Below are positions 1-7,437 of a DNA stretch of 17,429 nucleotides, piece by piece. Within the stretch, counting starts at the first letter, position 1; each line of letters begins with the position of its first letter. The stretch is from JACCZX01 sp038216465 (GTDB lineage Bacteria > Pseudomonadota > Gammaproteobacteria > Burkholderiales > Burkholderiaceae_F). The notes beneath the pieces were generated by a model. That model was not told the DNA's origin, ran no database searches, and worked only from the letters and a program-made list of their open reading frames with translations. Made by a program: the position numbers and the translations under genes. Location of the stretch: the NCBI GenBank assembly GCA_038216465.1, contig JBBQQC010000036.1:1-17429 (forward strand). Direction: 5' to 3'.

Positions 1-1
1 C

Positions 2-1003
2 CGCAAGCTGCCGCTGGTCGATCGCGTCGAGGTCTACATCATCGAAGAGAACCAGCCGCGCTGGCTGGCGTTTCTCAACGCCGAGCACGATCTGGTCGAT
101 GAGATTCCGTACGACCTTGCCAATCTGATTCTTCCCAACAACAAGCTGGCGCCAAATCTCGTCAAGCGCGGTGTGCAGATGGATCGCGATTACCGCGCCA
201 GTGTCGACATGGCGCTGTTCAACATAGAGCATCCACTGGTGGGCGGCTATTCCGCGGACAAGGTCGCGTTGCGGCGCGCGGTCAGCCTCGCTTACTCCAT
301 CGACAACGAAATAAGGTTGGTGCGCAAAAACCAATCGATCCCCTCGCAGTCTCCTGTTTCGCCGCTGGTTACCGGCTATGACCCGGCATTCAAGAGCGAG
401 ATGGGCGACTACAGCCCGGCGCGTGCCAAGGCGCTGCTGGATTCGTTCGGTTATGTCGATCGCGACGGTGATGGCTGGCGCGAACTCCCCGATGGTCGCC
501 CGCTGAAACTAGAAATGGCAACGCAGCCCGATCAACTATCGCGCCAGCTCGACGAGATCTGGCGCAAGAGCATGTCGGCGGTCAATCTGAACATCGTGTT
601 CAGGCCGGCCCAGTGGCCGGAGAATCTGAAGAACTCGCGCGCGGGCAAGCTGATGATGTGGCGCGTCGGCTGGGTAGCCTCGGCGCCGGACGGCGAGGCA
701 TTTCTTTCACTGGGATACGGGCCGAACAAAGGCCAAGCCAATCACTCGCGTTTCGACTTGCCGAAATTCAACACGATGTTCGAGCGGCAACGAACACTGC
801 CCAACGGCCCCGAGCGCGAGGCGTTTTTTCTCGAATTAAAGAAGCTCTTCGTCGCCTATTCGCCGTACAAATTCGTCGGCCACCGCATCGAAACCGCCGT
901 CTTTCATCCCTGGGTGGTCGGTTACCGGCGGCACTCGTTCATGCGCGCGATGTGGAAGTACATCGATATCAACAATGATGTGAAAGCCGGGCGCGGCGCA
1001 TGA
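2..1003 (+). CDS. ABC transporter substrate-binding protein, family 5 (5' truncated)
   Basis: This is the C-terminal part (333 visible codons) of a periplasmic oligopeptide/dipeptide-type binding protein; the start and signal peptide lie left of the window. The open frame runs from base 2 without a stop, so an internal ATG at 173 is not the true start. It shares a run of landmarks with the next three genes: LVDRVEVYIIEENQPRW near the visible start, FNIEHPLVGGY, VALRRAVSL, the acidic loop DRDGDGWRELPD (visible residues 153-164), QWPENLK, and a YKF.GHR segment near the end. Family 5 proteins deliver peptides, nickel, opines or sugars to ABC permeases; the ligand here is unknown. The stop overlaps the next start as ATGA (1000-1003), so translation is probably coupled. 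Confident for the family, not for the substrate. Confidence 0.9.
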   Translation, partial: RKLPLVDRVEVYIIEENQPRWLAFLNAEHDLVDEIPYDLANLILPNNKLAPNLVKRGVQMDRDYRASVDMALFNIEHPLVGGYSADKVALRRAVSLAYSIDNEIRLVRKNQSIPSQSPVSPLVTGYDPAFKSEMGDYSPARAKALLDSFGYVDRDGDGWRELPDGRPLKLEMATQPDQLSRQLDEIWRKSMSAVNLNIVFRPAQWPENLKNSRAGKLMMWRVGWVASAPDGEAFLSLGYGPNKGQANHSRFDLPKFNTMFERQRTLPNGPEREAFFLELKKLFVAYSPYKFVGHRIETAVFHPWVVGYRRHSFMRAMWKYIDINNDVKAGRGA

Positions 1004-2823
1004 CCGCGATCGATCGGCGTTCGGCGGTAAAGATATTGGCCGCCCTCCCTTTTGCCTCTCCGGTGCCGGCGCAGGCGTCGACCCAGTCTGCGAAGAAAGT
1101 CCTGCGCTATGCGTTCGAGGTCGCAGAAACCGGGTTCGACCCGGTGTCACTCAGCGATCTGTACTCGCGCATCGTTACGTCGCATATCTACGAGGGGCTT
1201 TACCGGTACGACTACCTGGCCCGCCCCTTCAAGATCAGGCCGTGTACCGCGGAAGGCATGCCGGAAGTATCAAAAGACTTCCGCACGTGGACCGTGCGAC
1301 TCAAGCGCGGCATTTTCTTTCAGGATGATTCCGTATTCAAAGGCCAGCGCAGGGAATTGATTGCTCAGGACTACGTGTATTCGCTTAAGCGATTTTTCGA
1401 TCCGCGCTGGAAAGCGCCTGCATTTGCCGACTTGAGTAGTGTCCAACTGCTCGGCATGGCGGCGTTGCGCGACGCTGCGTTGAAAGGGAAGCGGCCGTTC
1501 GACTACGACTCCGAGGTCGAAGGGATGCGAGCGTTGGATCGATACACGATTCGGTTCCAACTCGCTGAACCGGAGCCGCGCTTTGTCGAAGTCATCGCAG
1601 ACAACAGTCTTTATGGTGCGGTAGCGCGCGAGGTCGTCGAGGCGTACGGCGACAACATCCCCGCCCATCCTGTGGGCACCGGACCCTTTCACTTGACCGA
1701 GTGGCGCCGTTCGTCCCGCATCGTGCTGGAGCGCAACCCGGCGTACCGCGAAGTCGTCTATGACGCAGAGCCGAACGCAGGCGACGCTGACGGACAGGCA
1801 CTGTTGCAACGCTTCAAAGGTCGCCGTCTGCCGATGATTGATCGAGTCGAGATTTCCATCGTCGAGGAGGTGCAGCCACGTTGGCTTTCGTTCCTAAACA
1901 AGCAGTCTGACGTGTCGTGGTTAGTGCCCTACGATTTTGTCAACATCGCCGCGCCGAACGGCAAGCTGGCACCCTTTCTGGCCAAGCAGCACGCGCAGCT
2001 GTATCGCACGCTGGCATCGGACGTGACACTGACCTATTTCAACATGGAGGATCCGGTAGTCGGCGGATATGCTCCCGACAAGGTAGCGCTGCGTCGCGCG
2101 ATCGGATTGGCGATCGATATCGATCAGGAAATCCGACTGTATTGGCGTGGTCAAGCAGTGCCTGCGCAGTCGGGCCTGATGCCCAACACCGTCGGCTACG
2201 ACAAAGCCTACGTCAGCAGCAATGCGAAGCACGATGTAGCGGCCGCGCGGTCACTGCTCGACCTCTACGGATATGTCGATCGTGACGGTGACGGCTGGCG
2301 CGAGATGCCTGATGGCTCGCCACTCGTGTTGCAATGGGCCACCACGCCGGATCAACGTGCGCGGCAACGCGACGAGTTGCGGCGCAAAGACATGAACTCG
2401 ATCGGCATTCGTGTTCAGTTCAGTCCGGCGAAGTGGCCGGAGAATCTGAAAAGCGCGCGTGCGGGCAAGCTGATGGTGTGGAACCTGGGGTACTCGGCAG
2501 CCTCACCTGACGGTCGTCCCTCCTTGGATATCGGGTCGGTCGCTCATAAAGGCGGCCAGAATCTTTCCCGATTTGAAAATAAGCAGTTCGATGAAATTTA
2601 TCAGCGCATTCGAGTGCTGCCGAACGGTGCTGAGCGGGATCAATTGTTTTTCGAAAGCAAGCGCTTGTTGAGCGTCTACATTCCCTACAAGTATCACGTA
2701 CACCGCATACTCACTGACCTCGCTTGGCCATGGGTCATCGGTTTTCGCCGGGCGCCCTACTGGCGCGATTGGTGGACGTATATCGACATCGACGCGGAAC
2801 AACAGTTGAAGGCGATCGCATGA
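1000..2823 (+). CDS. ABC transporter substrate-binding protein, family 5 (second paralogue)
   Basis: A 607-residue periplasmic solute-binding protein of the OppA/DppA superfamily, longer than the usual 500-540 residues. The N-terminus carries a twin-arginine-like signal: DRRSAVKIL at residues 5-13, a short hydrophobic stretch, then a likely signal peptidase site after AQA (residues 24-26). Landmarks in order are ETGFDP near the mature start, PVGTGPFHL, SRIVLERNP (the conserved GTGPF...ERNP core of the family), FNMEDPVVGGY, VALRRAIGL, the acidic loop beginning at D427 (DRDGDGWREMPD), and KWPENLK. The start ATG overlaps the previous stop and its own TGA overlaps the next ATG (2820-2823), so it lies mid-operon. 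It differs enough from its neighbours to suggest a different ligand preference, which is inference. No permease gene is adjacent. Confidence 0.93.
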   Translation: MTAIDRRSAVKILAALPFASPVPAQASTQSAKKVLRYAFEVAETGFDPVSLSDLYSRIVTSHIYEGLYRYDYLARPFKIRPCTAEGMPEVSKDFRTWTVRLKRGIFFQDDSVFKGQRRELIAQDYVYSLKRFFDPRWKAPAFADLSSVQLLGMAALRDAALKGKRPFDYDSEVEGMRALDRYTIRFQLAEPEPRFVEVIADNSLYGAVAREVVEAYGDNIPAHPVGTGPFHLTEWRRSSRIVLERNPAYREVVYDAEPNAGDADGQALLQRFKGRRLPMIDRVEISIVEEVQPRWLSFLNKQSDVSWLVPYDFVNIAAPNGKLAPFLAKQHAQLYRTLASDVTLTYFNMEDPVVGGYAPDKVALRRAIGLAIDIDQEIRLYWRGQAVPAQSGLMPNTVGYDKAYVSSNAKHDVAAARSLLDLYGYVDRDGDGWREMPDGSPLVLQWATTPDQRARQRDELRRKDMNSIGIRVQFSPAKWPENLKSARAGKLMVWNLGYSAASPDGRPSLDIGSVAHKGGQNLSRFENKQFDEIYQRIRVLPNGAERDQLFFESKRLLSVYIPYKYHVHRILTDLAWPWVIGFRRAPYWRDWWTYIDIDAEQQLKAIA

Positions 2824-4628
2824 GCCGCCGCAACTTTCTGCGCACCGGCGGCATGCTTGGCGCCGCTGCCGCGCTACCGCAAATGGTGTCTGGCCAGCAG
2901 CGGAAAGCCCCCAAAGTCTTCCGCTGGGCATTTGTCGCGGCGGAAACTGGTTTCGATCCGGCTCAGATCAACGACCTGTATTCGAGCTATGTGGCTTCGA
3001 ATATCTTCGAAACGCCGCTGCAGTACGACTATCTAGCGCGACCCGCGATCCTAAAGCCGCGTACCGCCGCCTCCATGCCGGAGATTTCAAGCGACTTTCG
3101 GTTGTTTACCGTGCGCATCCGCCCTTCGATCTTCTTTCAGGATGACCCTGCCTTCAGAGGCACGCGACGCGAGCTAGTTGCCGCCGACTACGTTTATCAG
3201 TTGAAGCGCATTGCAGATCCGCGCTGGAAGAGCCCGTACTACTCAGAAATCGAAAGCACCGCGGTCGAAGGTCTAGGCGCACTGCGCAAACAAGCCCTGG
3301 CGAGTGGCAAATTTGATTACGACATCGAGATCGAAGGGTTGCGCGCGCTCGATCGCTATACCTTTCAGATCAAGCTGGCACAGTCAAACCCGCGCTTTCA
3401 CGAACATCTCGCCGACGTCCGTCCCTTCGGTGCGGTGGCGCGCGAAATAGTCGAGGCGTATCCCGATTCCCTGATGGGTAAACCGGTCGGCACCGGTCCT
3501 TTTCAATTGGTTCAGTGGAAGCGGTCGTCCCGAATCGTGCTGGAACGTAATCCTTCGTACCGCGACGAGACTTACGACGGACAGCCGTCAGCGGACGATC
3601 GCGGTGGACAAGCCGTTCTTTCAAAGCTTAAGGGTCGAAAACTTCCGATGGTCGATCGCGTCGAGCTGTCGATCATCGAAGAAAGTCAGCCAAGGTGGCT
3701 TGCGTTCCTGAACGGCGAACAGGACACAGTCAACGTGCCGCTCGACTTTGTGAATATCGCAGTCCCGAACGGAAAAGTTGCGCCCTCGCTGGCACGCCGT
3801 GGCATCGAGCTCAATCGACTGGTTAATCCAGATGTAGTGGTAACCCTGTTCAACATGGACCATCCAGTGATCGGTGGGTACACCCCGGCACAGGTAGCGC
3901 TGCGGCGCGCGATCAGTCTTAGCTACAACGTTGACGAGGAAATTCGATTGATTCGTCGTGGTTCGATGATGCCCGCACAATCGCAGGTGCCGCCGCTTAC
4001 GTCCGGTTACGACCCTGCTTTCATCAGCGAGATGAGTCGCTTCGATCGCGCCGGTGCGCGCGCACTGCTCGATACTTACGGTTATTTGGACCGAGACGGA
4101 GATGGCTGGCGCGAGCGTCCGGATGGCTCGCCGCTGACGGTTGAGATCGCTACCGAGTCGAGCCAGCTCGATCGCGCATTCAACGAACTGTGGAAACGGC
4201 AGCTCGATGGCATCAACGTGCGAGTCGAGTTCAAGGTGAATCAATGGCCCGAGAATTTGAAGGCCGCTCGCTCCGGCAAGCTGATGTGTTGGCTGCTCGG
4301 AAATACCGCGAGCTCTGCAGACTCGGACAGTTTTCTGGCATTCGGATTGAGCCGAGGCATCGGAGGAGGGAATTTGTCGCGCTTTCGACTTCCCGCCTAC
4401 GACCAACTTTATGACCGGCAGAAGCAGCTTCCCGACGGGCCGGAACGAGACGAGTTAATACGCGAGATGAAAAGGCTGCTGGTTGCGTATTTGCCCTACA
4501 AGTTCCATGGCCATCGCTTCGTGAACGATCTATCCCATCCCTGGCTCATCGGTTTCAGGCGTCATCCTTTTGCGCGCGACTTCTTCAAGTACATCGACGT
4601 CGATGACTCGGAGCGGCCCGCGAGCTGA
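2820..4628 (+). CDS. ABC transporter substrate-binding protein, family 5, Tat signal (third paralogue)
   Basis: A 602-residue member of the same array. I start it at ATG 2820, not at the in-frame ATG at 2724, for three reasons. The 2820 start gives a canonical twin-arginine signal (SRRNFLR, residues 2-8) followed by an alanine-rich hydrophobic segment with likely cleavage near VSG (23-25). A GAAGG ribosome site sits at 2808-2812. The ATGA overlap repeats the junction upstream. The family core GTGPF...ERNP, FNMDHPVIGGY, VALRRAISL, the acidic loop from D424 (DRDGDGWRERPD) and QWPENLK are all present. A Tat signal implies folding in the cytoplasm before export to the periplasm. The ligand is unknown. 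Confidence 0.93.
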   Translation: MSRRNFLRTGGMLGAAAALPQMVSGQQRKAPKVFRWAFVAAETGFDPAQINDLYSSYVASNIFETPLQYDYLARPAILKPRTAASMPEISSDFRLFTVRIRPSIFFQDDPAFRGTRRELVAADYVYQLKRIADPRWKSPYYSEIESTAVEGLGALRKQALASGKFDYDIEIEGLRALDRYTFQIKLAQSNPRFHEHLADVRPFGAVAREIVEAYPDSLMGKPVGTGPFQLVQWKRSSRIVLERNPSYRDETYDGQPSADDRGGQAVLSKLKGRKLPMVDRVELSIIEESQPRWLAFLNGEQDTVNVPLDFVNIAVPNGKVAPSLARRGIELNRLVNPDVVVTLFNMDHPVIGGYTPAQVALRRAISLSYNVDEEIRLIRRGSMMPAQSQVPPLTSGYDPAFISEMSRFDRAGARALLDTYGYLDRDGDGWRERPDGSPLTVEIATESSQLDRAFNELWKRQLDGINVRVEFKVNQWPENLKAARSGKLMCWLLGNTASSADSDSFLAFGLSRGIGGGNLSRFRLPAYDQLYDRQKQLPDGPERDELIREMKRLLVAYLPYKFHGHRFVNDLSHPWLIGFRRHPFARDFFKYIDVDDSERPAS

Positions 4629-4630
4629 GC

Positions 4631-6436
4631 GTGCATCGGCGTAAGTTTCTTGCAGGCGCAGCCGGCACTCTCGTCGGTGCGGCCGGCCCGAGTGCGGCGC
4701 AAACCTCGAGCAAGACGCTGCGGGTTTGTTTTGCTACCCCGGAAACCGGCTTCGACCCCGCCCAAACGCAGGACTACTACTCGAACCAGATCATCAGCCA
4801 CATCTTCGATGCGCCGCTGCGTTTCGACTTTCTTGCGCGACCGGTCAAGTTGATTCCGAATACTGCGGCTTCGATGCCAGAGATTTCCGAGGATTTTAGT
4901 GTTTTTACGGTTCGCCTCACGCCGGGCATTTTTTTTCAGGACGATGCGGCGTTCGGCGGCAAGCAGCGCGAGCTGATCGCCGCTGACTACGTGTACTCGA
5001 TCAAGCGTGTGTTCGACCCGCGCTGGAAAAGTCAGGTCCTCTTCATTCTGGAAGCAGCCAAGATTGCCGGTATCGACCGATTGCGGCAACGCTCGATCAA
5101 GGACAGGCAGCCGTTCGACTACTCACAGCAGATCGACGGCTTACGGGTGCTCGACCGTTACACGTTTCAGGTTCGCCTCGAGCAGCCGAGCCCACGCTTC
5201 GCCTACACACTTTCGCTGGCCAATCCGCTTGGCGCAGTTGCGCGTGAGGTGGTCGAAGCCTACGGCGACCAGATCATGGCGCATCCGGTCGGCACCGGCC
5301 CGTTCCGGCTTGCGCAGTGGAAGCGGACGTCGCGCATCGTGCTCGAACGGAATCCGACCTACCGACAGGAGATCTACGACTTTGCGGCGCCGGATCAGAT
5401 GCCTGCACTGGCGCGCGACATCGAACGCTTACGCGGACGCCGAATACCGCTGGTTGACCGCGTCGAGGTGACGATCATCGAGGAAGCGCAGCCGCGCTGG
5501 CTGTCGTTCGATCAAGGCGCGCTGGATCATTTACTGGTGCCCGTCGAATACGGAACACTGGTGGCACCAAACAGGAAGCTCGCGCCCAACCTGGCGCGAC
5601 GCGGCGTGCGGCTCGACGTCACGCCGATGGCCGACCTCGCGATGACCTACTTCAACATGGAGCATCCGCTGGTCGGCGGCTACGCGCCAGAGAAGGTCGC
5701 ACTGCGACGCGCGATCAGCCTCGGCTTCGACGCAGCGGACTACATCAGGCAGATTTTCAAGGGCAATGCGGTGCCGGCGCAGTCTCCGACGGTCCCCGGC
5801 ACGTTTGGCTACGACCCGCGTTGGCGCACCGAAATGTCGGAGTTCAACCCGGCCAAGGCTAAGGCGCTGCTCGATACGTACGGATATATCGATCGCAACG
5901 GCGACGGCTGGCGCGAGCAACCCGACGGATCGGCGCTGGTGATCGAAAAGGCAGCAGCGACGTCCGAAATTGAACGGCGCCAAAGTGAACAATGGCGCCG
6001 TTACATGGCGGCGATCGGGCTGAAGATGGAGTTTCGATTCGCGCAGTGGCCCGAGCTGCTAAAGCAATCGCTGGCCGGCACATTGATGATGTGGAACTTC
6101 GCGTGGCAGGCGAGTCAGCCCGACAGCGATCTGTTTTTCGCTCTTTCCTACGGCCCGAACAAAGGTTCCGCCAACGACTCACGCTTCCATTTGAAAGCGT
6201 ATGACGCGCTGTACGAGAGACAGCAGATGCTGCCCGATGGCCCGGAACGGCTAGCGGCGATGCACGAGGCGACCCGGTTGCTGGTCGCCTACATGCCGTA
6301 CAAGTTTCATCTGCACCGAATACAGCTGGATCTTGCGCAGCCGTGGCTGGTTGGTTATCGATGGCACCCATTTACAACGTGCACGTGGGCTTACCTCGAT
6401 ATAGCCGACGATGTCAGGGACCGTCCGCAGGCCTGA
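4631..6436 (+). CDS. ABC transporter substrate-binding protein, family 5, Tat signal (fourth paralogue)
   Basis: A 601-residue paralogue starting with GTG at 4631, two bases after the previous stop. The GTG is preferred because it places HRRKFLAG, a twin-arginine motif, at residues 2-9, with cleavage expected near SAA (21-23). Conserved landmarks are ETGFDPAQ, PVGTGPFRL, SRIVLERNP, FNMEHPLVGGY, VALRRAISL and the acidic loop from residue 421. That loop reads DRNGDGWREQPD: the third position, Asp in the other three copies, is Asn here. The segment before LVDRVEV is also reorganised compared with copies 2 and 3. It is the most divergent visible member, so a different ligand is plausible. The downstream hydrolase begins two bases after its stop. 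Confidence 0.93.
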   Translation: MHRRKFLAGAAGTLVGAAGPSAAQTSSKTLRVCFATPETGFDPAQTQDYYSNQIISHIFDAPLRFDFLARPVKLIPNTAASMPEISEDFSVFTVRLTPGIFFQDDAAFGGKQRELIAADYVYSIKRVFDPRWKSQVLFILEAAKIAGIDRLRQRSIKDRQPFDYSQQIDGLRVLDRYTFQVRLEQPSPRFAYTLSLANPLGAVAREVVEAYGDQIMAHPVGTGPFRLAQWKRTSRIVLERNPTYRQEIYDFAAPDQMPALARDIERLRGRRIPLVDRVEVTIIEEAQPRWLSFDQGALDHLLVPVEYGTLVAPNRKLAPNLARRGVRLDVTPMADLAMTYFNMEHPLVGGYAPEKVALRRAISLGFDAADYIRQIFKGNAVPAQSPTVPGTFGYDPRWRTEMSEFNPAKAKALLDTYGYIDRNGDGWREQPDGSALVIEKAAATSEIERRQSEQWRRYMAAIGLKMEFRFAQWPELLKQSLAGTLMMWNFAWQASQPDSDLFFALSYGPNKGSANDSRFHLKAYDALYERQQMLPDGPERLAAMHEATRLLVAYMPYKFHLHRIQLDLAQPWLVGYRWHPFTTCTWAYLDIADDVRDRPQA

Positions 6437-6438
6437 TC

Positions 6439-7437
6439 ATGCTCAGGCGCATTCTTCGTGTGTCCTCATTGCTGACGCTTGCGCTGGCGACGGTGTTGGC
6501 GGTGTGGTTTGTCGACCTCGGCCTTTCGCCGCGGATCGCGATCGCAATTGGATTACTTCTTCCGTTCGCGATCCACGCCATCCCGCTCGCAGGGGAATTC
6601 ATTACGGGCGCGGTGATGGATAAACGCCCGATCGCGCGGCTCAGCGTCGCCGCTGCGGCGCGCCTGTGGCTGGTCGAGTCATGGCGTTCCTTTGTTGTGT
6701 TCAACATCGATCAGCCATGGCGTGCGGATTTCGCCGAGCGGCCGGTCGTCCGCAACGCCGCGCGACCCGCCGTGCTGCTGATTCATGGCTACATGTGCAA
6801 TCGCGCATCGTGGCGGCAGTGGGTCTGCGAAGGACTGCCCGCCGATTGGAACGTCGCGACCATCAGCTTGGAGCCCGTTTACGCGCCGGTGGAGGACTAT
6901 GCGGAACCATTGCAGCGGGCAGTTCAGAAGCTGCGCGCCCAAAGCGGCGCCGAGCGCGTGACGTTGATCTGTCACAGCATGGGCGGTCTCGCTGCCCGCG
7001 CCTATCTGCGCGCCAAAGGGCACGATGCGGTCGCGCGCGTGATCACGATCGACACTCCACACCACGGCACGGTGTTCGCGCGTTTTGCGCACGGCCACAA
7101 TAGCCGCCAGATGCGCCGCGCGTGCGATTACGTGCAACGTCTGGCCGAAAGCGACGAACCGGTCGAGTTCATCTGTTTTGCGAGTCAGCATGACAACCTG
7201 GTCGTGCCGCGCGACTCGCAGGTGCTCAGCTGTGCCGAAGCCGTGTGGTTCGAGAAAATCGGACACCTGGCGATGACAAATAGCGCCCAGGTGCTGACGA
7301 AGCTGATCGAGGTCGTGCAGCGCCCTAGAAGTGAATGCCTCGCATCAAGTTCGCATAAGCAATCTGATCCGCGGTTGCCCTCGTCTTCTCCCCTTCCTTC
7401 GCCCCTTTCGACGCATCCGAATCCGGGAACATTCTGA
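6439..7437 (+). CDS. membrane-anchored alpha/beta hydrolase (lipase/esterase-like)
   Basis: A 332-residue protein from ATG 6439, two bases after the preceding stop; an in-frame ATG at 6343 lies inside the previous gene and is not used. Two hydrophobic segments (about residues 9-25 and 32-52) predict an inner-membrane anchor. The hydrolase fold shows the oxyanion motif LIHGYM (His116), the nucleophile elbow CHSMGG with Ser180, TIDTPHHGT typical of lipases, an acid candidate in QHDNLV (Asp252) and IGHLAM with His276, giving a Ser-Asp-His triad. The first glycine of the usual GxSxG is Cys. It probably cleaves esters; whether it is cytoplasmic or periplasmic is not determined. From about Pro296 the reading frame enters the antisense of the opposing SDR gene, and the last 37 residues, rich in Ser and Pro, look unlike a folded domain. 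It ends the binding-protein operon. Confidence 0.85.
   Translation: MLRRILRVSSLLTLALATVLAVWFVDLGLSPRIAIAIGLLLPFAIHAIPLAGEFITGAVMDKRPIARLSVAAAARLWLVESWRSFVVFNIDQPWRADFAERPVVRNAARPAVLLIHGYMCNRASWRQWVCEGLPADWNVATISLEPVYAPVEDYAEPLQRAVQKLRAQSGAERVTLICHSMGGLAARAYLRAKGHDAVARVITIDTPHHGTVFARFAHGHNSRQMRRACDYVQRLAESDEPVEFICFASQHDNLVVPRDSQVLSCAEAVWFEKIGHLAMTNSAQVLTKLIEVVQRPRSECLASSSHKQSDPRLPSSSPLPSPLSTHPNPGTF

Noticed and set aside
2724..2819. Upstream in-frame ATG that would lengthen the third binding protein by 32 residues
   Set aside because: It lies inside the second gene and would bury the Tat motif; ATG 2820 has a ribosome site and the ATGA overlap.
3621..4406. Minus-strand open frame of 261 codons
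   Set aside because: It is antisense to the third binding-protein gene, with no domain signature and no ribosome site; a coding shadow.
6343..6438. Earlier ATG for the hydrolase
   Set aside because: It lies inside the fourth binding-protein gene; ATG 6439 gives a basic start followed by a hydrophobic anchor.
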